Shown piece after piece: positions 17,891 through 25,670 of a stretch of DNA of 64,000 nucleotides (position 1 is its first letter; every line of letters starts with the position of its first letter). The notes under the pieces are model-generated. The model was not told where the DNA came from, ran no database searches, and saw nothing but the letters and a program-made list of their open reading frames with translations. Source of the DNA: Aquimarina atlantica (GTDB lineage: Bacteria > Bacteroidota > Bacteroidia > Flavobacteriales > Flavobacteriaceae); NCBI RefSeq assembly GCF_000626715.1, contig NZ_AQRA01000002.1, forward strand, positions 248,001 through 312,000, written 5' to 3'. The translations under genes and the position numbers were made by a program.

Positions 17891-18274
17891 ATGGCAGAAG
17901 ATATCAAAGTAAGGTACAGCGACGCTGATTTAGCGATGTTTAAGGAAATCATCGTAGAGAAAATGGAAAAAGCACAGAAAGATTTGGAATTACTTAGAAG
18001 TGCTTATAAAAATGATGGAAATAACGGTACAGATGACACTTCACCAACGTTTAAGGCATTTGAAGAAGGAAGTGAAACCATGTCTAAAGAAGCTAACACA
18101 CAACTTGCTATTAGACAAGAAAAATTTGTACGCGATTTAAAGAATGCTTTATTACGTATCGAAAACAAAACATATGGAATTTGTCGTGTAACAGGAAAAT
18201 TAATTAATCCTGATCGATTAAAACTGGTTCCGCATGCTACGTTAAGTATCGAAGCAAAAAATATGCAGAGTTAA
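17891..18274 (+). CDS. TraR/DksA family protein lacking the zinc cysteines
   Basis: A 127-residue protein with the DksA/TraR layout: an N-terminal helical hairpin (about 10-90) and a C-terminal zinc-finger region starting at YGICRVTGKLI. Only the first of the four expected cysteines remains (Cys98); the others read Thr101, Ser119 and Ala122. DksA binds the RNA polymerase secondary channel and works with ppGpp. Whether this version does is inference, and it probably does not bind zinc in the usual way. It follows ileS by 5 bp, so the two are cotranscribed, and it ends at a strong terminator. Similar genes next to ileS and lspA are common in Flavobacteriia. Confidence 0.88.
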   Translation: MAEDIKVRYSDADLAMFKEIIVEKMEKAQKDLELLRSAYKNDGNNGTDDTSPTFKAFEEGSETMSKEANTQLAIRQEKFVRDLKNALLRIENKTYGICRVTGKLINPDRLKLVPHATLSIEAKNMQS

Positions 18275-18305
18275 AAACAAACAAATAATCTATAATTATA
18301 GATTT

Positions 18306-18343
18306 GACCTCACCGGTTTTTAAACCAGTGAGGTCTTTTTTTT
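18306..18343 (+). terminator. Terminator of the ileS operon
   Basis: GACCTCACCGGTTT at 18306-18319 pairs with 18322-18335 (one mismatch), followed by eight T. The GACCT...AGGTC palindrome resembles another one at 49107-49141. Confidence 0.85.
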
Positions 18344-18384
18344 ATCTTATATTAAATTCTTTTACAATTTATTTAATATTAAAT

Positions 18385-18413
18385 GTAACCTTTTTTAAAA
18401 AACAAGGTATTAG
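18385..18413 (+). promoter_or_regulatory. Candidate ECF sigma-dependent autoregulated promoter
   Basis: GTAACC followed by a T run (18385-18396), then GGTATTAG at 18406-18413, lies about 30 bp before the sigma factor start. The GTAAC core with a T-rich spacer resembles ECF promoters and differs from the TAnnTTTG housekeeping type. Autoregulation is typical of these operons; the assignment is inference. Confidence 0.35.
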
Positions 18414-18442
18414 TAATAGAAACCAACCAAAAGAGTAACATC

Positions 18443-18976
18443 TTGAAAAATCTAACTGACGAAGAATTAATGATTCTGGTATCCAATGGCAACCTGGATG
18501 TAATGAGTATCCTTTTTGAAAGATACCATATCAAAATCTTTAATTTCTTATTAAAAATGACGAGAGATCGAGAGATCAGCCAGGACATTACACAGGAAGT
18601 TTTCTATAAGGCGATTAAATATAGATCCTCTTATAAAAAAGGAAAATTTTCATCATGGATCTATACGATTGCCAGAAATATATTTAGCGATCATTATCAA
18701 AGTCAAAAAACAGTCGCTCAGCGTTTTGAAAATATTGAATATAAAATAGAGCAAAAAGAACAAGATCATATTGAAATAAAAGAGACTAGTGAAGAATTAT
18801 ACCGAGCATTAAATCAACTTAGTAAAACCGATAAAGAGCTCGTTGTTATGAATCGATATCAAGGAATAAAATACCAGGAAATAGCCGAGATTACAGGCTC
18901 TACAGCAGGTGCTGTAAAAACCAAAGTGCATCGGGCTATCCATAAATTAAAAGATCATTATTTACAAAACATATAA
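18443..18976 (+). CDS. ECF-type RNA polymerase sigma factor
   Basis: A 177-residue sigma-70 family factor. Region 2 (about 25-95) shows DITQEVFYKAIKYRSSYKKGKFSSW-like sequence with the usual FSSWIYTIARN. Region 4 (about 120-175) shows YQEIAEITGSTAGAVKTKVHRAIHKL, a helix-turn-helix for -35 recognition. The start appears to be TTG 18443, because the conserved LTDEELMILVSNG opening precedes the first internal ATG. The anti-sigma gene follows after 5 bp and two DUF4097 genes after that, so they look like one operon and the last two are its likely targets. Confidence 0.92.
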   Translation: MKNLTDEELMILVSNGNLDVMSILFERYHIKIFNFLLKMTRDREISQDITQEVFYKAIKYRSSYKKGKFSSWIYTIARNIFSDHYQSQKTVAQRFENIEYKIEQKEQDHIEIKETSEELYRALNQLSKTDKELVVMNRYQGIKYQEIAEITGSTAGAVKTKVHRAIHKLKDHYLQNI

Positions 18977-18981
18977 TAGTT

Positions 18982-19776
18982 ATGAACTGTAAAGACATAC
19001 AAAATCAACTGATCGATTATATAGATCATAATCTGGATCAGGAAACACATCAAAAGATAGAAGCACATCTCAAAAATTGTAAACAGTGCAAAACAGCCTT
19101 ACAAGAACTTCAAACCGTTTTTGAAGCTATACAGGATACTTCTTCTCAGGAACTTCCGGATCAAAGTTTACAAATGAACTTTGAAGAAATGTTGAGAAAA
19201 GAAAAAGAGATCCTTAACGATCCCAAGATTGTATCCTTAAATCCAAAAACCAAAAGTTCATGGAAAACAGCTTTACAGATCGCTGCGACCATTGCACTTG
19301 TTTTTTCAGGGTATTTCTACGGAAAACTAGAAAACACCGCATCACTTTCTGAGGAAATGGCGGTATTAGAAAAAGAAAAATATCAAATGAAGCAAACAAT
19401 GACCATTTCTTTAATAGAAAATGAATCTGCGAGCAAACGCCTACAAGCCGTAAACTATGCAGAGGAATTTGAAAAACCCGGAAATGATATCCTAAATGCT
19501 TTAATCAATAAAATGCATTATGACGATCATAGCAATGTGCGATTAGCTGCAGCAGAAGCACTGGCAAAATTTTCGGATGCTGAGATGGTTCGTAAAGCAT
19601 TAATCAATGCCTTGGATATTGAACAAGATCCAGGTATACAAATTGAATTAATTCAAATATTAGTTTCCATTCAGGAAAAACGCGCAGTTCCTTCTATGGA
19701 AAAATTACTTCAGAATGAAGAAACACCCGATTATGTAAAAGATCAGGTAAAAATCGGATTACCAAATTTAATTTAA
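18982..19776 (+). CDS. Anti-sigma factor with zinc-finger and HEAT-repeat domains
   Basis: A 264-residue inner-membrane anti-sigma factor. Residues 1-40 form a ZAS zinc-binding domain (MNCKDI, then HLKNCKQCK, giving H-x3-C-x2-C). One transmembrane helix lies at about 97-112 (TALQIAATIALVFSGYFYG). The C-terminal ~110 residues form HEAT-like helical repeats (NVRLAAAEALAKF, GIQIELIQILVSI), which would be periplasmic. The N-terminus should hold the sigma factor encoded 5 bp upstream; the HEAT domain may sense an envelope signal, which is inference. Fusion of ZAS with HEAT repeats is seen in Bacteroidota but is not the commonest form. Confidence 0.88.
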   Translation: MNCKDIQNQLIDYIDHNLDQETHQKIEAHLKNCKQCKTALQELQTVFEAIQDTSSQELPDQSLQMNFEEMLRKEKEILNDPKIVSLNPKTKSSWKTALQIAATIALVFSGYFYGKLENTASLSEEMAVLEKEKYQMKQTMTISLIENESASKRLQAVNYAEEFEKPGNDILNALINKMHYDDHSNVRLAAAEALAKFSDAEMVRKALINALDIEQDPGIQIELIQILVSIQEKRAVPSMEKLLQNEETPDYVKDQVKIGLPNLI

Positions 19777-19801
19777 AAATTCAATCAAAAAACAAATAAT
19801 C

Positions 19802-20557
19802 ATGAAGAAAATAGCAATCGCATTACTAGTATTTATAGCAGTAGGAAATCTAACTGCACAAGATTACAAACACTCTCTACAAGGAATCAAAAAGGTAAAA
19901 ATAGCCTCAGAATCTGGAGTTATAGCAAAAACTCACAGCCAAAATGAAGTATTAATCAAAGGAGAAGGAAGAGAAACTCCCGAAAAAGCCAAAGGTTTAA
20001 AAGCGGTATATTCTGGCGGAAGCGATAACACAGGTATAGGAATCTATGTTCAAAAGGAAGGAGAAACCCTTATCATTAGAAACCTTAAAGGTATGCATAG
20101 TGAAACCTTAGAGATTTATCTCCCAAAAGAGATCAACATTACTACAGAAAGTAGTAACCTGGGAAGCTTATCTTTTAGCGGGTTTTCTTCCGAAATAGAA
20201 GCAAGAACCAATGTAGGAGGTATTACATTAAAAAATGTTACTGGCCCTATTGTAGCTAAAACTGCAACTGGTGAAATTAATATTGTATTCGATAAAGTAA
20301 GTCAAAGTTCACCAATTTCTATTGTATCTGCTACGGGAGCAATCGACGTAAGTCTGCCATCTAATACTCCGGCAAACTTAGAATTAAAGACTTCTATGGG
20401 AGAAATTTATACCGATTTTGATATAAAATTCCCTGTTGAACATAAAAACATGAAGGTAATTAGTGGTAAAAGAGCTATCAATACCCAAATAAATAATGGT
20501 GGAGTTGATATTACACTAAGGTCATCTACAGGAAATATTTACCTGAGAAAAAAATAA
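19802..20557 (+). CDS. Secreted DUF4097 beta-repeat protein
   Basis: A 251-residue exported protein. A signal peptide (MKKIAIALLVFIAVGNLTAQ) is followed by a repetitive beta structure in which short strands such as GGITLKNVTGPIVAKTATGEI and GEIYTDFDIKF recur, the pattern of DUF4097 / putative-adhesin (beta-helix-like) domains. No catalytic residues are evident. It is the third gene of the sigma/anti-sigma operon (25-bp gap) and is probably under its control; a role in envelope stress is inferred from position only. Confidence 0.8.
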   Translation: MKKIAIALLVFIAVGNLTAQDYKHSLQGIKKVKIASESGVIAKTHSQNEVLIKGEGRETPEKAKGLKAVYSGGSDNTGIGIYVQKEGETLIIRNLKGMHSETLEIYLPKEINITTESSNLGSLSFSGFSSEIEARTNVGGITLKNVTGPIVAKTATGEINIVFDKVSQSSPISIVSATGAIDVSLPSNTPANLELKTSMGEIYTDFDIKFPVEHKNMKVISGKRAINTQINNGGVDITLRSSTGNIYLRKK

Positions 20558-20591
20558 TCGAGGTCATCAATTAATCAAAAAAACAACGAAC

Positions 20592-21305
20592 ATGAAAACT
20601 GTATTAAAACTCATCCTGCTGTGTTTTGTTTCATTACAAATGCAAGCGCAAAAAGTAATCCAAAAAGAACTTACCACTTCTGCTGATCTAATCAAAGTAG
20701 AATTTAAATTTGCCCAAGACATTGTTATCAAAACATGGGATAAAAGCAACGTATCATTAAAAGCCAATGTAAGTATTAATGGCGGAGAATTTGACGACTA
20801 TTTTAACTTAAAAATAAACAATACCTCATCTGTTCTTGATATATCATCAGATTACGGTGATCTATTCGACAAATGGAAGAAAGAACGTGGATCAAACAGT
20901 AAAAACAATTGGGGTCCTTGCAATAATTTAGACATTGATGCTACATATACCATGTATCTTCCCAAAAATTCTACCCTAAGAGTAAAAAGTATCTCTGGAA
21001 ATGTTGAGTCTGAAAACTACCAAGGAGAACTAATTGTAGATATCATTAGCGGAAATATCGATATCAAAAACTATAACGGAGATCTTAATCTTAAAACCGT
21101 AAGTGGTGATATTGATATTAATGTCTCAAAATCCAGATTAAAAGCCGAAACGGTTACCGGAATGATTTATTCTGATAAAGACATGAAATTTGATCATGGT
21201 AAAAATAGGATAGTAGGAAGTAAAGTAACAGGTACTTTTGGGGATGCAAGAAGCGAATTAAAACTAGGAACTGTGAGTGGTAGCATATTCATTAGGAAAC
21301 AATAA
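20592..21305 (+). CDS. Secreted DUF4097-like protein (paralogue of the previous gene)
   Basis: A 237-residue exported protein with a signal peptide (MKTVLKLILLCFVSLQMQAQ). The C-terminal half has tandem beta repeats (SISGNVESENYQGEL, DIISGNIDIKNYNGDL, TVSGDIDINVSKS), each with an S-G-x-[IV] turn, like the neighbouring protein. One cysteine (GPCNNL) lies mid-protein. It is separated from the previous gene by 34 bp and followed by a strong terminator, so it ends the operon. The pair probably arose by duplication. Function unknown. Confidence 0.78.
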   Translation: MKTVLKLILLCFVSLQMQAQKVIQKELTTSADLIKVEFKFAQDIVIKTWDKSNVSLKANVSINGGEFDDYFNLKINNTSSVLDISSDYGDLFDKWKKERGSNSKNNWGPCNNLDIDATYTMYLPKNSTLRVKSISGNVESENYQGELIVDIISGNIDIKNYNGDLNLKTVSGDIDINVSKSRLKAETVTGMIYSDKDMKFDHGKNRIVGSKVTGTFGDARSELKLGTVSGSIFIRKQ

Positions 21306-21327
21306 AATTATAATTACTTAGGTATAG

Positions 21328-21378
21328 AAAAAGGTTAACCATCTCAAGCATTTTATAATGAGATGGTTAACCTTTTTT
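21328..21378. terminator. Strong terminator after the DUF4097 operon
   Basis: The arms at 21328-21346 and 21359-21377 pair perfectly over 19 bp, with A and T runs at the outer ends. It ends the sigma-factor operon and insulates lspA. Confidence 0.9.
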
Positions 21379-21505
21379 ATATAGTTGGTACTGATAAAAG
21401 CATTTAGGAGAATAAAATGATAATAAAAAAATCGAAGAAACCTTAATAAATAAGAGGGATTTACTCTATTTACACATTCGAATTTGTCTTTCGGACTCTG
21501 CAAAT

Positions 21506-21535
21506 TTGAGATTCACTAATAAAACACTATTTTTG
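21506..21535 (+). promoter_or_regulatory. lspA promoter
   Basis: TTG at 21506-21508, a 19-bp spacer, and TATTTTTG at 21528-21535 give a full match to the flavobacterial consensus. The lspA ATG is 36 bp further on. This shows that lspA has its own promoter, separate from the preceding sigma operon. Confidence 0.75.
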
Positions 21536-21571
21536 TCCGTCGCTTTTAGCACCCAAGCAAACTAGTACTAT

Positions 21572-22174
21572 ATGTCCTTAAAGAAATCTATTTTAGTTAT
21601 AATTTTAGTGTTACTTATTGATCAGATCACCAAAATTTATATTAAAACTCATTTTAATCTTCATGAAAGTGTAGAGGTATTTGGTTGGTTTCGTATCATA
21701 TTTGTAGAAAACAAAGGCATGGCCTGGGGATTTGAACTTCCTGGAAATTACGGGAAACTGGTTCTTACTCTATTTAGATTGGTGGCTATCACCGGAATAG
21801 GATATTGGCTATACGATTCTGTTCGTAAAAATAGCCCCACTATCCTTACTTTTTGTATTGCATTGATTTTTGCCGGTGCTTTTGGAAATATTATCGATTC
21901 TATATTTTATGGTATTCTATTTAGTGAAAGTACTCCTGTAGAGATTGCAAGTTTTTTACCCGAAGGCGGTGGTTACGAAAGTGTTTTTTATGGTAAGGTA
22001 GTCGATATGATTCAGTTTACTTTCTATGATGATATTTTACCAGATTGGATTCCGTTTATGGGAGGCAAACATTTTTCATTCTTTGATCCTGTATTTAATA
22101 TTGCTGATTCTGCAATAAGTATTGGTGTATTCTTATTGATTGTTTTTAATAAAAAAGCATTTCCAAAAAAATAA
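21572..22174 (+). CDS. lspA: Lipoprotein signal peptidase (signal peptidase II)
   Basis: A 200-residue inner-membrane aspartic protease that cleaves prolipoprotein signal peptides. Four transmembrane helices can be seen. The family motifs are present: IDQITKIYIK near the N-terminus, VENKGMAWGF, GAFGNIIDSIFYG with the first catalytic Asp, and FNIADSAISIGV with the second. It is longer than the E. coli enzyme because of a periplasmic insertion (about 118-160), usual in Bacteroidota. It is needed for the many lipoproteins in this window. Confidence 0.96.
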   Translation: MSLKKSILVIILVLLIDQITKIYIKTHFNLHESVEVFGWFRIIFVENKGMAWGFELPGNYGKLVLTLFRLVAITGIGYWLYDSVRKNSPTILTFCIALIFAGAFGNIIDSIFYGILFSESTPVEIASFLPEGGGYESVFYGKVVDMIQFTFYDDILPDWIPFMGGKHFSFFDPVFNIADSAISIGVFLLIVFNKKAFPKK

Positions 22175-22188
22175 ATAGTAGATCCTGA

Positions 22189-22590
22189 TTAGATCAATAT
22201 CCTCTCGAAGTCATCCAACGTAATGGGTTTGGTAAGATAATCTGATACGATATCAATAGATTTGGCGCGTTCTATATCCCTGGAGTCTATTGAAGAGCTT
22301 ACTACATAAAGGTCAATTTTTTTTCTAATTTGATCTTTGATTTTAGAGAATGCATTCAAAAACTCCCAACCATCCATTACTGGCATATTAAGGTCTAAAA
22401 AGATAATCTGTGGTATCTCTTCGTTTTCTTCTTGCTGTAAAGATTGTAGAAAAAAATCTAAAGCTTCTTTACCATTGTTAAAAACTAAAACAGATTCTGA
22501 TAGTTTTTTTAGTTCAATGATCTTACTTATTAGATTAATATAAATAAGGTCATCATCAATGATACAAACGCTTTCTATATTTTGGGGCAT
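22189..22590 (-). CDS. Stand-alone response regulator receiver protein
   Basis: A 133-residue single-domain receiver protein with no output domain. The acidic pocket (IIDDD at about 10-14), the phosphoacceptor Asp in IIFLDLNMPVMDGWEF, the conserved Ser/Thr switch (VVSSS) and Lys in YLTKPI are all present. ATG 22590 is chosen because an upstream in-frame start adds residues outside the fold. No histidine kinase is adjacent, so its partner is encoded elsewhere. It is convergent with lspA (14-bp gap). Confidence 0.9.
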   Translation of the reverse strand: MPQNIESVCIIDDDLIYINLISKIIELKKLSESVLVFNNGKEALDFFLQSLQQEENEEIPQIIFLDLNMPVMDGWEFLNAFSKIKDQIRKKIDLYVVSSSIDSRDIERAKSIDIVSDYLTKPITLDDFERILI

Positions 22591-22657
22591 TTTTATAGAG
22601 TACAAAATTAAAGATATTGAAATATACAAAAGTATTTCTTAATTCAGGAAACCCAAT

Positions 22658-23227
22658 TTATTTCTTAATCGAATATACTTTTGTTGGAGTAACACAAAAA
22701 TCAAGCGGTATATCTGCAGTAGTTACATTTTCTATTTCTTCTTCAGCAGAAAAAAAAGAAAGACCAATTTTTAATGTATTCGGATTACATTTTGCCAAAA
22801 ACTTATCATAAAATCCTTTTCCGTAACCTACTCGATTTCCACTTTGATCAAATGCCAGTAACGGTACAAAAACGACTTCTATTTTATCTTCAGGAATCGG
22901 GATTCCATCAACTGGCTCAGGAATTCCCCAAGAATTTACTTTTAATGCAGTAGTATCTGTGAGCAAAAAATGCTGTAATGTATTGTCCTCAAAATTACTT
23001 TTTGACACAATTACATTTTTATCTTTTCCCAGAAGAATATTCAACAAAAATTCTGTATTGATTTCTTTCTTTTGATGAATTGATAGAAAAATATGATAAT
23101 ACGACTTTTCCCAAATAGACAGCTCGAGTAATTGGTTTGCTATGTCGATACTTAAATTCTCAACTTCTTCGTTACTTAACTGTGATCTAAGGGTTTTATA
23201 TTTGGTACGCAGTTCTTTTTTATTCAT
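22658..23227 (-). CDS. 5-formyltetrahydrofolate cyclo-ligase
   Basis: A 189-residue ATP-dependent enzyme converting 5-formyl-THF to 5,10-methenyl-THF in one-carbon metabolism. The N-terminal KKELRTKYKTLRSQLS and the C-terminal substrate/ATP-binding motif RVGYGKGFYDKFL are diagnostic. Length is normal. Its first 8 bp overlap the end of the deacylase-like gene upstream, so it is the last gene of a four-gene minus-strand operon (25553 to 22658) whose other members are RimK-related. Confidence 0.94.
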   Translation of the reverse strand: MNKKELRTKYKTLRSQLSNEEVENLSIDIANQLLELSIWEKSYYHIFLSIHQKKEINTEFLLNILLGKDKNVIVSKSNFEDNTLQHFLLTDTTALKVNSWGIPEPVDGIPIPEDKIEVVFVPLLAFDQSGNRVGYGKGFYDKFLAKCNPNTLKIGLSFFSAEEEIENVTTADIPLDFCVTPTKVYSIKK

Positions 23228-24200
23228 TTACTAATTCTTTGGTTATACGAAAAATAGCATCTCCTTTATATACAATTGAGGATTCGTTTACATTTATCAC
23301 ATATCCTTCATTATTTGCTTTAACTACATGTCTCATCTTACCATAAGGATCTGTAATTGTTGCCATAACCTCTCCTTTTTCTATATGTTTACCAATGGGC
23401 ACTTTAATATGTAATAAACCACTATATTTTGCGCGCATCCATACACTTTTTACAACAATTTTAGTATCAAAATCTCGAACCGGAGCTTCGAATTCGGTTT
23501 TGAGCATCCCCAGGTAGTCCAATATTCGCATGGTTCCCTGCACTCCTTCTCTTGCTATCTCTTTGCTACTGTTTTGAGATTTCCCTCCTTCAAACAACAA
23601 TATATCTTTTCCCTTCTTGGCACAGGTAGCTCGATATGATCCTTCTAGATTCCTGGAAAAAAGAGTAAATGGAGCATTAAAAATCTTTGCTAATTCTATC
23701 AATCTTTCATTTTTGGGATCTACTCTGATATGCGGAGCATTAAATCTACTGGCACCCCCGGTATGAAAATCTAAACAAAAATCTGCTGCTGGTAAAATAT
23801 CATTTATAAATTGATAGGCAAAACGACTGGCTAGAGATCCATTTTTGGTTCCTGGAAAAACCCTGTTAAGATCTCGACCATCGGGAAAAAAACGATCCAT
23901 ACTTAAAAACCCAAATACATTAAGTACGGGGATACATATAATACTACCTTTTGCAGGCTTATTGATTTTTCTAGCAATGATTTGCCTCACAACTTCTACT
24001 CCGTTGATCTCATCTCCATGAATTCCTGCTGTAATAAGTACTGTAGGGCCTGGTTTTTTTGATCTCTCTATGATAATTGGTATTTCTACTTTGGTAGAAG
24101 TATATAACTTAGCTATATTAAAATTTATAGTTGTACTCGTACCAGGTAGTACTTCTTTACCAAGAATATTAAGTATATTTTTTTCTGTTACTTTGGTCAT
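23220..24200 (-). CDS. Succinylglutamate desuccinylase/aspartoacylase family protein
   Basis: A 326-residue zinc-dependent M14-type amidohydrolase. The metal ligands are visible as HGDEINGVE (His, Glu) and DFHTGG (His), and the C-terminal region after about 230 is the beta-rich domain that ends the family. ATG 24200 is chosen since upstream in-frame codons overlap rimK and lack similarity. It lies 4 bp after rimK. This pairing with RimK suggests removal or trimming of amino-acid or glutamyl additions rather than arginine catabolism, which is inference. Confidence 0.88.
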   Translation of the reverse strand: MTKVTEKNILNILGKEVLPGTSTTINFNIAKLYTSTKVEIPIIIERSKKPGPTVLITAGIHGDEINGVEVVRQIIARKINKPAKGSIICIPVLNVFGFLSMDRFFPDGRDLNRVFPGTKNGSLASRFAYQFINDILPAADFCLDFHTGGASRFNAPHIRVDPKNERLIELAKIFNAPFTLFSRNLEGSYRATCAKKGKDILLFEGGKSQNSSKEIAREGVQGTMRILDYLGMLKTEFEAPVRDFDTKIVVKSVWMRAKYSGLLHIKVPIGKHIEKGEVMATITDPYGKMRHVVKANNEGYVINVNESSIVYKGDAIFRITKELVNE

Positions 24201-24204
24201 TGTG

Positions 24205-25077
24205 TTATAAACTTCTTTCAATATAACGAATAATGGTTTTTGCGATATCTTTTCCTGTAGCATTTTCTATGCCTTCTAATCCGGGAGAAGAGTTAACTTC
24301 GAGAATAAGAGGCCCTCTATCACTTTGTAGCAAATCTACACCTGCTACACCCATTTTTAAAGCTTTTGCCGCCTTTATAGCTGCTTGCTCTTCTTCTTCA
24401 CTAAGGGTAATTACTGATGCGCTACCTCCTCTATGTAAATTAGATCGAAACTCACCTTCTTTTCCTTGTCGTTTCATAGCTCCAACGACCTGTTCATCAA
24501 CAACAAGAACTCTAATATCTGCTCCTTTGGCTTCTTTTATAAATTCTTGTACAATTACACGAGCCTGCAACCCATTAAAAGCTTCTAACACAGATTCTGC
24601 AGCTGTCTTGGTTTCGGCCAATACAACTCCTAACCCTTGAGTACCTTCTAGCAATTTAATAATTAGAGGGGCTCCCCCTACATGAGATATTACTTCCGAA
24701 ACATCTTTAGAATAATTGGTAAATACAGTTTTGGGAAGTCCCAATCCTGCTTTAGATAATATCTGTAAACTTCTTAGTTTATCTCTCGATTGTAGTAATG
24801 CCTGTGACTTAAGTGTGGTAAATACATTCATTAACTCAAACTGGCGTACTACTGCAGTCCCATAAAAAGTGATAGAAGCTCCAATTCTGGGAATCACAGC
24901 ATCTACATGATCTAATTTTTTACCTCGATAATAAATTTCAGGCTTTTGTTTTTCAATAATGATATCACAATTAAGAGGGTCTATCACCTGTACATTATGC
25001 TTGCGCTTTACTGCTGCTTGAACCAAGGCATTAGTAGAATACAAACTCGCACCACGAGACAAGATTTTAATGTTCAT
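24205..25077 (-). CDS. rimK: RimK-type ATP-grasp glutamate ligase
   Basis: A 290-residue ATP-grasp ligase. In E. coli RimK adds glutamates to the C-terminus of ribosomal protein S6. Evidence: N-terminal domain with [20 protein letters not shown]-grasp core from ~100 with [14 protein letters not shown] (P-loop-like lid), [18 protein letters not shown] and the metal site [15 protein letters not shown]. All expected residues are present. It overlaps the RimB-like protease gene by 1 bp. The substrate in this organism is not shown by sequence. Confidence 0.93.
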   Translation of the reverse strand: MNIKILSRGASLYSTNALVQAAVKRKHNVQVIDPLNCDIIIEKQKPEIYYRGKKLDHVDAVIPRIGASITFYGTAVVRQFELMNVFTTLKSQALLQSRDKLRSLQILSKAGLGLPKTVFTNYSKDVSEVISHVGGAPLIIKLLEGTQGLGVVLAETKTAAESVLEAFNGLQARVIVQEFIKEAKGADIRVLVVDEQVVGAMKRQGKEGEFRSNLHRGGSASVITLSEEEEQAAIKAAKALKMGVAGVDLLQSDRGPLILEVNSSPGLEGIENATGKDIAKTIIRYIERSL

Positions 25078-25553
25078 TACAAATTTTGATTATAAGACTG
25101 ATTTTCTAATTGGGGGTCAACTAAAAATTTACCGCTTAAAAATTTGCGTCCAATCAATACCGGAAAACGCATATCATCGCGGGAAGATAATGTAAGGGTT
25201 ATAGGGTAGGTTTTACCAAATACAATAATCTGTGTCCTAATGGCATATCGCATTTCTACTTTTCCATTATTACTTTTTACTGCTGTAATATCGTAATTTT
25301 TAAATGTAAATTTTTTACCATTATATTCTGAATGCGTTGCATCAAGAAGACTGCATTGCAAAGTTTGATCAATCTCTCTTATATCGATACAATGAATAGA
25401 TGAAGTATATACCCCTGTATCGATTTTGGCATCGATACCTTTTAGCTCTAAAAGAGGAAAATCCACTTTATCAATTCTACCGATTATTTTCTTTTCTTTC
25501 TCCAAAAGATATGATTGATATTGGCTACTAATGTAATAAAAATCAATAAGCAT
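25077..25553 (-). CDS. RimB-like retropepsin-fold protease (ATP-dependent zinc protease family)
   Basis: A 158-residue protein of the RimK/LysX-associated family. The active-site-like [14 protein letters not shown] (D-T-G) and the closing [22 protein letters not shown] are the family marks. In Pseudomonas, RimB is a protease that acts on proteins glutamylated by RimK. The 1-bp overlap with rimK here supports the same partnership. The first ~18 residues may not be native, as the family usually begins near [13 protein letters not shown]. It is the first gene of the operon. Confidence 0.88.
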   Translation of the reverse strand: MLIDFYYISSQYQSYLLEKEKKIIGRIDKVDFPLLELKGIDAKIDTGVYTSSIHCIDIREIDQTLQCSLLDATHSEYNGKKFTFKNYDITAVKSNNGKVEMRYAIRTQIIVFGKTYPITLTLSSRDDMRFPVLIGRKFLSGKFLVDPQLENQSYNQNL

Positions 25554-25670
25554 TGTAGTACATCCTCTCTATTTAATAGAAAACCATAACACAAACGGTA
25601 ATTAACAAAAATTTAAACTCCTAATATTTGCATTACAATTCAGGTAAACCCTTAACTTTACCATTAGAAT

